Below are positions 48,918 to 59,364 of a stretch of DNA of 64,000 nucleotides, in pieces. Location of the stretch: assembly GCA_963989385.1 (NCBI GenBank), contig OZ022500.1, positions 117,655,842 to 117,719,841 on the forward strand, in the 5' to 3' direction. The DNA is from Ctena decussata. Taxonomy: Eukaryota > Mollusca > Bivalvia > Lucinida > Lucinidae. The notes beneath the pieces were generated by a model. It was given only the letters and a program-made list of their open reading frames with translations, was not told the origin of the DNA and made no database searches. Position 1 is the stretch's first letter. Every line of letters begins with the position of its first letter. Both the position numbers and the translations under genes were made by a program.

Positions 48918-49416
48918 CAGTAGGTGGACAGAAGTATTCGTCACTAAGTGACGTTGCCGTTTAAATCAGTGTATTTACACAAATTCTGTAAAAATTATTA
49001 TCGCAAAACTAGTAAAGCAATCACCACACTCTTTACACCATGTATATGAAAAATGATTTACGCAATAAACAAGCATAACAAGAAATTCGATTCATTTGCT
49101 ATTTTCTTGTACCAACAGTTTTAAATGAAAGGAAAACAAAAACTTCTATTTTTCGATGACGTTAACATTAATGTCAATGGGGATCAAGATTTTAAAACTT
49201 TTACATTCATTTCAATCACGTGAAACTCCTACACTAAACATAAAATAATCTTCATATTTCATTTTATATTGCTGTTTCCAATTCGCTTTTTATCCCTGTA
49301 AGTTTCATTGCATTGTCTTTAAAAACTTTGCGATAGTATTATTTTTAAAAATTATGGAAATGCATTGATTTAAACGGCGACGTCACTTTGTGACGAATAC
49401 TTTTGTCCACCTACTG
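48918..49416. mobile_element. Tc1/mariner-type MITE with about 58-bp TIRs
   Basis: The ends read CAGTAGGTGGACAGAAGTAT on the left and CAGTAGGTGGACAAAAGTAT on the complement of the right. The match continues through GTCACTAAGTGACG and GCCGTTTAAATCA. TA flanks both sides (48916-48917 and 49417-49418), the Tc1/mariner target duplication. The 499-bp interior has no transposase, so movement would need one supplied in trans. Confidence 0.9.
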
Positions 49417-49475
49417 TAGCTTATCCGGCCGTAGGTTCTGCTTGTCTGAATACCTACGGTCGGGTTGCAGGCCTT

Positions 49476-50385
49476 CGACACGAGAAAAACAACAAAGTGG
49501 TTGTGCACTCAGTGCAGACTCAGATCAGCCTGGGCATCCGCCCAATCTGATCAGGGTATTCGCTGTCCGCATGGATGTAGCTTAGTCCCTTAGCTACCCT
49601 TTAGCTACCCTTTAAGCGTTTAGCGGAGGCGCTGATCAGACTGGATGGATGCCCAGGTTGATCTGAGTCTGCGCTGAGCGCACTACCACATTGTTGGTTT
49701 TCTCGTGTCGCGGCTCATATTTCAAAAGTCATGTCCACATACGCACAAACGGACGGACGCAGCAACATCAAACAGATGTCTTTGCCTCGCTCACAAATTC
49801 GGCTTGACATGAAATGAAACTATCCCACGAACCGCTTTTACTTATTGGTTTTATACTCCTATGCTTCCGTAGTTTCATTTATCGGCGATAGCGTCAATAG
49901 CGTGATTAAGGTTATACGAAAGGTTTAAGTAGAGATGTTCCAGATAAGGTTTACGTATAACCTTAATCACGCCATTGACGCTATTGCCGATAAAATGAAA
50001 CTACGGAAGCATAGAAGTATAAAACCAATAAGTAAAAGCGGTTCGTGTGATAGTTTCATTTCATTTCAAGCCGAATTTGTAGGCGAGGCATAGACATCTG
50101 TTCGATGTTGCTGCGTCCGTCCGTTTGAGCGTATGTGGACATGAATTTTGAAATATGAGCCGCGACACGAGAAAACCAACAATGTGGTTGTGCGCTTAGC
50201 GCAGACTCAGATCAGCCTGGGCATCCATCCAGACTGATCAGCGCCTTCGCTAAGCGCTTAAAGGGTAGCTAAGGGACTAAGCTACCTCCATGCGGACAAC
50301 GAAGACCCTGATCAGACTAGGCGGATGCCCAGGCTGATCTGAGTCTGCACTGGGCGCACCCCAATTTGTTGTTTTTCTCGTGTCG
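49476..50385. repeat. 910-bp inverted duplication with 37-bp spacer, MITE in each arm
   Basis: The left arm 49476-49917 and right arm 49955-50385 are near-identical inverted copies separated by 37 bp (49918-49954). The outer half of each arm is a complete MITE of about 230 bp (CGACACGAGAAAAACAAC ... GTTGGTTTTCTCGTGTCG), itself with inverted ends. The inner half includes TTTATCGGCGATAGCGTCAA and GGTTATACG. The same MITE at homologous places in both arms means the arm duplicated after MITE capture. A long hairpin RNA would result if transcribed. A diverged relative of the inner half lies at 56570-56680. Confidence 0.93.
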
Positions 50386-51339
50386 CAGCTCAATTTATAA
50401 TATTGACCTTCTCCCTTTCAGCCCCTTTATTTCCCAAACACACCAACCACTCCAGGTGGTTTATCCAAAAAAGTAAATCGCCGTAACGTACTCAACCTGA
50501 AAACCGGAGCAAATGAAGTATAGGCCTTTTTCCTGTATTTAGTCGGTAGATTATTTGAGGGAGTTTGATACTTTCTGACGCACCTAGTGTCTGCTATGCA
50601 TAGGAGATGGTGAGAAAACTATGCATAGTTCACTAGGTCGCTGCGGTCTTCCAGTGTCCAAACAAGTGACCCCGAGTGATAGATCGGTTTCTGTGATGGA
50701 GTGTAAGCATTTGAAGCACAACTAAAGGTCACATACCCGAAATATAGGTTGCCGCAACCTAGTTCATTTTAACACTGGTGAACATGTTCTTTTCCGGCAG
50801 GTTGTAAGTACATTTCTGTCTCTGTCCACTTGCATCCCAAAAGTGTAATACTACACCAAACTCTTACACGTCATTCACCCTACCATTCTAGAAAGTAGGT
50901 CGCCGCGACCTAGGTTACGCCACATACACGCCTGTATCACTTTCTTACAGGTCTCGCGCATGTCAGCTACTAAGTATCCCCTATCACAACATCCAGTCCT
51001 TGACTAACGGTCACCTGCCCGAAAAGTTGACAGCTGCGACCTGTTTTACTCACAAATATATGTACCATCATTATTATTACCTAAATTATCGCCATATACT
51101 GTCGGTCTTTCATCCCGGACTTAAGCCCAACAGACCAGACATGCTAGCAGAAGCTATATGGGTTTATTTATTAGCTGAAGTTTTATAGGCGTATGGACTG
51201 AAATAAATACTGTTAGAAAACCGAATTACAGTGTGGGAAACGCGATAACAAAGGTACAGATGCACGGACAACACTGCGGATGTGTGCAGATTGAACTAAA
51301 GCCAAGCGGACTCGACATTAGCCATGTGGGTTCTTTTAT
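50386..51339. other. Non-coding stretch, no gene seen
   Basis: Unique-looking sequence with repeated small words such as GTTGCCGCAACCTAG and GTCGCCGCGACCTAG (near-palindromic, at about 50748 and 50900). No gene family or RNA is recognised. Confidence 0.5.
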
Positions 51340-51960
51340 TTGTTGCCCCGCTCCAGGGGTTCCTGGGTTTGAAATTCATAAATACATAGAAATATATTCA
51401 AAAAATCTTCTTCAGAACCACTGGGTTCAGACCCTTGAAATTTGGTATGTAGCATTGCCGGGTTGTCCTTTGTCAAGTTTGTTCAAACAGAGGTCCATGG
51501 GTCTACCTCAGGGGTCTGTCTACCTCAGTTTCTGGGTCTGGACCATAGAAATACATACAAAACTATTCAGATGTCTTCTTCGTCAGAACCCCTAGGCTGA
51601 GACACTTGAAATTCGGTATTAGGCATTGCCTAATACACCTCTACGGACTTGTTCAAACGGCAGCACCAGGATTCAAAATGGTCCTGCGGCACGTGGTTTT
51701 GGGTTCGAAAATAAAATAAACTTAAAAATCTTCTCCGCGAGAAATGCTAGGCTGAGATTCTTAAAATTCGGCATGTAGCATTGTCTAGTGGTTCTTTATC
51801 AAGTTTGTTCAATTGGTGGCCCCAGGATCTAAAATAGCCCCGTTCCAGGGAGTGGTTCGAACCATAGAAATACTCTGGAAAATGTTAAAATCTTCTTCTT
51901 GGCTCGGATGCTTGATACTGGTATACATTGCTTAGTGGTCCTTTACCAGGTTTAGTCAAA
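51340..51960 (+). repeat. Second block of the GCTTGAAATTTGGTATGTAGC tandem family
   Basis: Three to four diverged units occur with CTTGAAATTTGGTATGTAGC, CAAGTTTGTTCAAA and ATAGAAATAC words, in the same orientation as 45640-47300. The frame spanning 51233-51595 merely reads these repeats. Confidence 0.8.
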
Positions 51961-51984
51961 TGGAACAACACCCACAGTCCAAAA

Positions 51985-52680
51985 TGGTCCTGCCTCAGGG
52001 GGTCCTGAGTTTGAAGCCCAGATGCCAATTCACTAACTCTTGCAAATTGGCAACAGCCAACTGGAAGCCAGATGCCAAGACGATTAAAGCTACACAGGAA
52101 ACCGGCAAACGGCAGCCAGATGCCGATGCGAAAAGTTTTATGAATTGGCAACTGGCAGCCAGATGCAAATTCGATTTGAGCGGGTTTTAGGGCATTAAAG
52201 TTAAATAAGAAATCGACAAACGACATCCAGATGCCAATTTGCAAATTCTTGTGAGTTGGAAACTGGCAGCTGGCAGCCAGTTGCCAGTTGCAAATTCATA
52301 AGAATTAACGAATTAGCACCTGGCTGCCATTTTCCGGTTTCCTATGTAGCTTTAATCATCTTCAACCCTCGCAAATCGAACCTGCATTTGGCTGCAAGTT
52401 GTCAGTTGCCGATTCGCAAGAATTAGCGAATTGGCATGTGGCTGCCGTTTGCCAATTTCCTATTTAGCTTAAATCGGCTTAAATCCTGGCTGCCAATTGC
52501 CAGTTGCCAATTCACAAGAATTTGTGAATTGGCGTCTGGCTGCCGGTTGTCAATTCACTAGATTTTGCGAATTAACATCTGGATGCCTGTTGCCAGTAGC
52601 CAATTAACTGGAATTTGCGAATTGGCATGTGGCTGCCGTTTGCCAGTTACCTATTCAGCTGTTATGATCAAAAAGCATCT
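51985..52680. repeat. Bidirectional word array: TGCCAATT / GGCAGCCAGATGCC
   Basis: Over 700 bp the words GGCAGCCAGATGCC, GGCATCTGGCTGCC, AATTGGCAAC and AATTCGCAAG recur many times in alternating orientation, linked by CCTATTTAGCTTTAAT-like spacers. The two halves are roughly mirror images around 52290. No simple head-to-tail period fits. It may be a foldback element with an amplified interior. Confidence 0.75.
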
Positions 52681-52689
52681 CAAATCGTT

Positions 52690-54039
52690 TGTATGAGATG
52701 AGTTGAAGTGTTCACGATTAGCTGAAACAAGAAAAAATCTTTAAAAAAAAAGATAATCGGCGCGGATTAAATGGAAGTGTGTTTCGTAAAATGTCTCTAG
52801 GTGAAGAGTTGACAATACATTTCATGAATATTACTCAAGTGAGCTACGTCGGTAGGCACCCGCAACAGTAATTTTGACACTGGTTGGCGGCAATGACTTA
52901 TCTCAAGACTGAGCTGTCGAGTTTGGAAATCCAAAATGGATCACGGTCAATCTTGAGATTGACCTGATTCCAAAACAGTTACCAAGATGATTCAATGTTT
53001 GTGTGTATTAAACCGAAAGTAGAAATCAAAAATAGATTTACACTGAAAAAGATAAAGTTTTGAATATATATATATATATTGAATAATGTTTTCGATAAAA
53101 TTTCCATTGTAAATTTACAAAGAAGAGAAACATTTTGAATTAACATCTGACAGAGTGCTAGTATTAACGCAGGGCAGTACAACAGGAAAAACGCAGATTA
53201 AAAATTCCTTGATCTTTGATATTATTGGCTAAATGTTGACATACGCGTTATTTGGCTGATGAAATCGTGTGAAATGTGGAACAAAAATGAAATTGTACTC
53301 GGATGCGTCGAGAAGAAAACTTAAAGCGCATATTTTCTCAGCGAGGCGTAGACAATACAATTATATAAGGGTGCGCCTGAAAGTCAATAGCAGGGCCTTG
53401 TGGAAGAGCAAGATATAGGCTACAGAGTATGTGTTGAACAAAACGACGTACAGAAAAATGAACGTCAAGTACACATTTCTTATCCCAATAAAGAAATCTC
53501 TGTGGGGATAACCAATAAAGTAGGATCTGTTTCAGTCTGTTACAGCATGTCTGTTGGGTTTGTCCAGTTTTACTTGTTTAAATGGGCCACAGTTCATAGG
53601 TACGAAACCATAACAGACACATTTTTCTCAATCTGTGTTACGTTTTGCGTGCATATGTACTATTTTGCAGGTTTGATAAAGCCGACTCCACCAATGACCT
53701 GCATCAGCGACACTTCCGACCGACATCATGATACCGTTAGTTCCGGTATTGGGTAAACTGGGCGCTGGTTTCCTTGTTTACTGGATTGAAAAAAAATGAT
53801 TGGACATATGGGAGTCAAACCTGGGACACGTGCATCAAAGGCGAACAATGAATCCAGTCAGACCAGGCAATCCGCTGTATGCAATTAGTGGATTTAGTTT
53901 ATTTGGGTTTATTTGATTTTATACTCATTTCATTTATTTAATTATTTTTATTATTGTTGTTAATCTATAAACAGCAGAGCATGTACTTATATGGGGTGTA
54001 TACTAGTTATGAGCAGTAAAGCCCTTTATACCAATGTAA

Positions 54040-54040
<1 letters not shown>
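52690..54040. other. Non-coding stretch, no supported gene
   Basis: It contains a (TA)n run at about 53065-53080. An isolated 118-codon frame at 53400-53756 has no recognisable domain. A weak minus-strand B-box-like GGTTTGACTCCC near 53815-53830 could be an old SINE. Nothing else is supported. Confidence 0.45.

Positions 54041-54089
<49 letters not shown>
54041..54089. repeat. (CA)n microsatellite
   Basis: About 24 uninterrupted CA units. Confidence 0.98.
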
Positions 54090-54091
<2 letters not shown>

Positions 54092-54559
54092 TTCCTGAAC
54101 AAATAGAAGAAAATCGGTATTTATTAGCGTTTCCATGCATTCGAATAAGATAGCATATGATAATTTTGGTTGGACATTATGTAGACACTGACGAAACTGA
54201 GATGAAACAGTGATCGTACCTTCGTCCCTTGTGCAAACAGCGAGAACAATGAAACCTGTCATGGCTTCGGAAGCACCCAAGTTTATAACTACAGTAGCAA
54301 GGCAGGTAAGATTGTTTGAGCCATGCACACAGGCAGATAGGCGCACAAACGGACTAATTTCAGAAATCTAATGGTTTTACAGGTTAAAAGGGTAATACTA
54401 AACAAACACTATTACTACTACTATTAATGATAATAATAATTAGAAATGTTTTTCAGAGAAAAACTGATGTCCCCCCGCCAGCCCATTTCCCATCCCCCCT
54501 TATGAATAAAAAGCCCGAAGAAGTAAAATATCTGGTCAAGTTTAGAGAAAATCCATCCG

Positions 54560-55735
54560 CTGTTTCTAAAGCTATCCTACATAGATGACTATGACCTTGA
54601 AAATGAGTTCAAGGTCACCAAAATCAAATCACCGCTTAAACTTGTCCCAATGATGTATCCATGCAAGTTTGGTGAAATTCCATCCATTGGTTTGGGTACA
54701 AGAATATGTCATGTAAGTCATCCAGTGACCTTGAAAAATGAGGTCAAGGTCACCAAAATCTAATCAGCTCTTAAAATTGTCCCAATGATGTAGCCCTGCA
54801 AGTTTGGTGAAATTCTATCAATTGGTTCAGGAGATATAGTGGGTAAAAGAAATTGTCATCTAAGTCCTCCAGTGACCTTGGAAATGAGGTCAAGGTCACC
54901 AAAATCTAACGAGCTCTTAAACTTGCCCAAGTGATGTATCCATGCATGTTTGGAGAAATTGCATTCACTGGTTCAGGAGATATTGTGGGTACAAGAAATT
55001 GTCATGTAAGTCCTCCAGTGAGCTTGAAAATGAGGTCAAGGTCACCAAAACCTAATCAGCTATTAAACTTGTCTCAATAATGTATCCACGCAAGTTCCGA
55101 GAAATTCCATTAATTGGTTCAGGAGATATAGTGGGTACAAGAAATTGTCCTCTAAGTCCTCCAGTGACCTTGAAAATGAGGTCCAGGTCACCAAATTCTA
55201 ATAAGCTCTTAAACTTGTCCCAATAATGTATCCATGCAAGTTCCGAGAAATTCTATTCATTGGTTCAGGAGATATAATGGGTACAAGAAATTGTCCTCTA
55301 AGTCCTCCAATGACCTTGAAAATAAGGTCAAGGTCACCAAATTCTAATAAGCTCTTAAACTTGTCCCAATAATGTATCCATGCAAGTTTGGTGAAATTCC
55401 ATCCATTGGTACAGGAGATATATTGGTTACAAGAAATTATCATTTAAGTCCTCCAGTGACCTTGAAAATGATTTCAAGGTCACCAAAATCTAATCAGCTC
55501 TTAAACTTGTCCCAATAATGTATCCATGCAAGTTTGGTGAAATTCCATTCATTGGTTCAGGAGATATATTGGTTACAAGAAATTATCATTTAAGTCCTCC
55601 AGTGACCTTGAAAATGAGGTCAAGGTCACTTAAATCTAATCAGCTCTTAAACTTGTCCCAATGATGTATCCATGCAAGTTTGGAGAAATTCCATCCTTTG
55701 GTTCAAGAGATATCGCGCACGCAAGAAATCTGTCA
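54560..55735. repeat. 146-bp tandem repeat, eight units, AGGTCA-rich
   Basis: GACCTTGAAAATGAGGTCAAGGTCACC-type cores start at 54593, 54727, 54874, 55020, 55166, 55312, 55458 and 55604 (period 146 after the first). Each core pairs TGACCTTGA with TCAAGGTCA in everted orientation 8 bp apart. In most units the right part reads AGGTCAAGGTCA, a direct repeat without spacer. The spacers share AATGTATCCATGCAAGTTTGG and GGTTCAGGAGATAT. No coding capacity is seen. Confidence 0.92.
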
Positions 55736-56569
55736 CGCCGACGCCGACGCCCGGGATCCGCACTGAAAACAATATGCCCCCCCCCCCTCCTTACCTTTGG
55801 TGGGGGGGACATAATAAATAAACGTACGAAGGTCTGATGCTAGACCAGCACCTGTAGGGCCGTTATAGTTAAATGTCAGATTATTTTCTTTTAATTTTTT
55901 ATCCGCCCGGTCCTGTCCCCCACCACCCCACCACGCCCCGTCCACCTAGTCCTAAGGCCTCGAACTGGGTACTCTCGTACATCAAACTTGTTTAATGTCA
56001 TACGCCAAAAAATCAAAAACAAACAAAAGAAAAACATACTTTCTGGGTTATTGAATGCTGTGTTTCCATGAAATTTTGCGTAATCTTATTTTCGCGTTTA
56101 AAAATGGATTAAAATGTTTCCGAGGGGTTAGATTCTCAAAAATAAAAACAACAGCTACAATCTGATAAACCATAAAAGAACCAGGTACCTTAAAAAGTAA
56201 TGTTAGAAAACAGTATCCAGGAGACTAGCGGACAGAAGCTTATCAGATTTTTTAGGCAAATAATGTAACGGTAAAATTTTCGAGTGTAGTAATTTTATTT
56301 TATTTATTTTCATTTTTTGGCGGCCAACAGAAAAGTGCATACTTAAATGCCGGCGAACGCGATGATTAATGAAGGAATAATACGAAAACATAAGGAATCC
56401 GCGGGCTTTAATACCCTTGAATATGCGTTAATTGCGAAACCGTGAATTTTGTCCCCGCGAACATTAATGAAAATAAAGTTCTCGTTGTAAAATCCGCACG
56501 TATAGACATAAAAGCGAGGCAAAATGGTTTTTATTCCTAGTGCAGAGGGCTGCGTCAAGTGTGTATTTA
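55736..56569. other. Non-coding stretch, no gene seen
   Basis: It includes C9/G7 runs near 55778-55808 (inverted: CCCCCCCCC ... TGGGGGGG). No recognisable gene or RNA. Confidence 0.5.
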
Positions 56570-56680
56570 CATCACTTAGAAGCCTCCGTAGTCATCGTTT
56601 AGGTAGTTACCGTATTGGTTTTCGTCAATACGGTAAATAACGTTATACGTTACTCTTATCTGAAACATCTCTAGTACGAC
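56570..56680 (-). repeat. Diverged relative of the inner arm of the 49476-50385 palindrome
   Basis: Read on the minus strand, AGAGATGTTTCAGATAAGAG, ACGTATAACGTTAT, CCGTATTGACG and CTACGGAGGC follow the same order as AGAGATGTTCCAGATAAGG, ACGTATAACCTTAATC, GCCATTGACG and CTACGGAAGC at 49932-50010. It also holds a short hairpin TACCGTATTG ... CAATACGGTA at 56608-56636. Confidence 0.55.
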
Positions 56681-56689
56681 TCAAGCCGA

Positions 56690-57300
56690 TAGCGCCACGG
56701 CTCTTACAATTGTCTACGGTTTAACGGTGGTCATGATAATGATTTTTGTTGATGTCTAATCTATTTGTTGGCTAGAAAAGTATTTATGACATTATATAGA
56801 ACTGAATTTTTCGAAAAATGTGCAGCAAAAATTTTGAAAATCGGTTAACTAATAAAAATTTCATACTAAAAATTGATTTTGAGTAGGCATTTTGCATTGA
56901 CATGGAGAGTAATAGCAGATCATAAGCTTTCAGGTCTGGAAACTTTTTCTCATGATTAAAAAGTGAGTTTTCATAGTGACAAAACTACCACGGTTGTCTA
57001 CGAATACCGATGGAAAGCCAGGGATAATCACGGATACACCTACGGTAGCGCTACGAATTAGCACGATTCTGTTACGGTTGCGCTACGGTTTAGGACACTC
57101 CCACAATCCACCACGGTTCACCATGGAAGTTTTAAACAGTTTAAAATTTCCGTAGCGACTCCCGGATCACCACGCTTCTTCAGGGATCATTACGGAACAC
57201 GACGGATGCATCTACGGTGCTACTACGAATCACGACGGTGTGCTACGGTTTGTGAAACCGTGGTGAACCGTGGCCTGAACCGTGAATGTGTGACTGGGGC
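56690..57300. repeat. CACGGTT/CTACGG word-iterated region
   Basis: The words CTACGG, CCACGG(TT), ACGGTTCACC and their complements recur across about 600 bp, densest at 56985-57285. The right edge reads CCGTGAATGTGTGACTGG; its complement CCAGTCACACATTCACGG resembles the CCAGCAGGCACA terminus of the GACGTC and GTTGAATC elements. No gene is seen. Confidence 0.6.
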
Positions 57301-57462
57301 TTTACTACAAACCTGGAGATCGTGACCTTGATCCTGAGTCGTGTCAGACCTTCTTCTGGGAGTGTGTTTACTTTCAGGGATTGCAACTCTGCTAGTTTCA
57401 TATTTGTCTCTCTTCTGAAAAGGGCTCAATTTGTGAAGGAAATAATTTGCTCTCCTAAGGTT

Positions 57463-57557
57463 GTTCGAAGAGTCTGATCGGACTGGGCTGTTGCCCAAGT
57501 TGTTCTGAGTCTGCACTGGGCACACAACCATTTTGGGGGTTTTTTCGTGTCGCGGTT
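57463..57557. mobile_element. Half copy of the CGACACGAG MITE family
   Basis: TGTTCTGAGTCTGCACTGGG through TTTTTTCGTGTCGCGGTTC matches one end of the copies at 41505, 49476 and 50157. The other end is missing or unrecognisable. Confidence 0.7.
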
Positions 57558-57649
57558 CCTATATATTTCATATAAGTTTCTGTAAATTTATGCAATCGCT
57601 GGAACCCTTGATAAGACGTAGCATTCTGAGGCATCTGAACTGTCCGGCT

Positions 57650-57744
57650 CCAGCAGGCACACAGCGCTGAATCAACATTGATTCAACCTTGATTCAACGT
57701 TATGACGTTGAATCAAGGTTGAATCAATGTTGTGTGCCCAATGG
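57650..57744. mobile_element. 95-bp foldback element, CCAGCAGGCACA ends, GTTGAATC words
   Basis: It starts CCAGCAGGCACACAG and ends TGTGTGCCCAATGG. The centre is a perfect hairpin: ATTGATTCAACCTTGATTC with its complement around TTATGA. The interior is the word TTGATTCAAC in both orientations. It is the same terminus class as 48347-48452 with a different interior word. Confidence 0.85.
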
Positions 57745-57964
57745 GATCCATTTACACTGTTTGCCTATGTCCCTTTTTTTTGAGACGCTAGTCATAAATG
57801 GGTTAATCAAACTCAGCAATGTAAGAGTATTTCTAGGCTGAGCATGTACTGTCGGACTGTGCATGTGTTCAAGCTGATCTGGGTATGTGCAGTTGTTTAG
57901 TGAATTTTATTTTCAAGACTGTTTTCACCCCTGTTTAACTACAATGATTGTATATACAAGGGCT

Positions 57965-58094
57965 GTTACGAAACGAAAAAAAAAAACTGTTACGAAACAA
58001 AACAGAGTCATAGTTACCAAAACGACCTGATGACCAGGCGTTTGGTAACTATGACTCCGTTTTGTTTCGTTACAGCTCTTTTTCGTTTCGTAAC
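57965..58094. mobile_element. 130-bp foldback element, GTTACGAAAC ends
   Basis: GTTACGAAACGAAAAA and GTTACGAAACAAAACAGAG on the left face CTCCGTTTTGTTTCGTTAC and TTTTTCGTTTCGTAAC on the right, with an inner stem TAGTTACCAAAACG/CGTTTGGTAACTA. The loop is about 15 bp. No coding capacity and no clear target duplication. Confidence 0.85.
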
Positions 58095-58189
58095 ATTCTT
58101 GAAAACATAGTTAACCAAATGTGGGTTTCGTCAAATGCAAATGTCGTGATAATCAAATTCCAAAACAAAATAGAGTTAGTATCCCAAGT

Positions 58190-58265
58190 CCAGTAGGCAC
58201 ACAACGCTGAAGTATCCTTGATTCAGTGTCAATGACACAACACTGAATCAACGTTGATTCAACGT
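58190..58265. mobile_element. One end of a CCAG-terminus / GTTGAATC-word element
   Basis: CCAGTAGGCACACAACGCTG followed by TTGATTCAGTG and CTGAATCAACGTTGATTC words matches the family at 57650-57744. Its opposite end is not obvious. A possible partner, GGTTAGCATGCTGG near 61590, lies beyond the later insertions, which would make the whole 58190-61600 block one element opened by nested insertions. Confidence 0.5.
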
Positions 58266-58486
58266 CATGACCAGAGCTCTAGATAAGAGGGAGCATCTGA
58301 TAATAATTAAGGATAATTTTTCTTATTATCCATTGAAACCATATGTTGTGACCGCTCATCTGAACCGTCTCGTCGAGACGGTTCAGATGAGGGATCACAA
58401 CATATGTTTTTATGCAGAATTAACAAAAATTTTCCCTAATTATCACCAAATACTCCCTCTTATCGAGAGCTTTGATGACGTTGAAT
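58253..58486. mobile_element. Long palindrome with 1-nt centre
   Basis: Arms of about 115-120 bp meet at 58373 with a single-base spacer (GAACCGTCTCG-T-CGAGACGGTTC). The inner 40 bp are almost perfect, the outer parts have scattered mismatches (AGATAAGAGGGAG, CATATGTTGTGA, GATTCAACGTCAT). A 97-codon frame at 58267-58560 runs through it and is an artefact of the palindrome. Confidence 0.88.
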
Positions 58487-59364
58487 CACAGGCGCTTGAA
58501 GTTCTATGCTATGAAACACATTTCAATGCCGCTAAACATCTAGGCTATGAGCCATTTTGAAGAAATGGCCAGGTGTGCAAGTTTGTGTTCGACTCCATTA
58601 CGGTCTCCAATTTCCGGTGTATCAACGTCGCACAGCAACGTCGTCAGGTTCTATTACGGGAAAAATGAAGTGATTCTGCGGATAACGATCTTCTTAAATG
58701 TACAGCTTCCTACTCTGTCCTATCATCAAACAACAAAATCAACGATTAGACTGTACCGATGTGCAAGCTAATTTGCATATTTGTTGTTCGGAAGGTCAGT
58801 ACATGTAGGCCTCAGTCAACATATGAAAATTTTACGCCAACGTTGCTGCGTAGTTTTGACGTTGTTGACACGAACGTCATGACGTCATTTTCCTCATGTT
58901 TGTTTCAAGTTTTCACTCGTTAGAAACGTTTTGATCGAACTTAGAACAAACCTAATATTGTAAATACATGGAAACGGTGATATACAACGACATTGGTCAT
59001 ATCTAAAAGAGTAATTGAATGATTTCGCTGATGTGTGAATTTCGAAGCGGACAAGCACATACTCAACTTTGGCGCAGCACAGTAAACCGGAAGCTGGACA
59101 CCGTAATGGCGTCTGTATTTTCTGGCAAATTTTGAATTCAGGATTACAGCACCGCATTAACCATCACTGAACAAATTTATCATGTTTATAGATACATTTT
59201 GAAACGATGTTTACAGGTAAGAAGTTTGCTTTTGTTGGGGTGTTTCTAACTGGCAGTTTTAGCAGTCAAAAAAAATCGAGGCATTTTTGCTTGCATACCT
59301 GGCCATTTCTTACGAAATGACCTATAGACTGCGTCAAGTATAAAGGGTTTTGAGGATTTTTGAG

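Noticed and set aside
49403..49585. 60-codon plus-strand frame
   Set aside because: It lies in the outer MITE of the large palindrome and changes with each MITE copy.
53400..53756. 118-codon plus-strand frame
   Set aside because: There is no start context, domain, splice site or homology that I recognise. It is isolated in non-coding DNA.
54026..54346. 106-codon minus-strand frame ending in alternating Cys/Val
   Set aside because: The end is the (CA)n microsatellite and the rest has no recognisable domain.
58267..58560. 97-codon plus-strand frame
   Set aside because: It runs through the 58253-58486 palindrome and into the TIR element, so it is not a gene.
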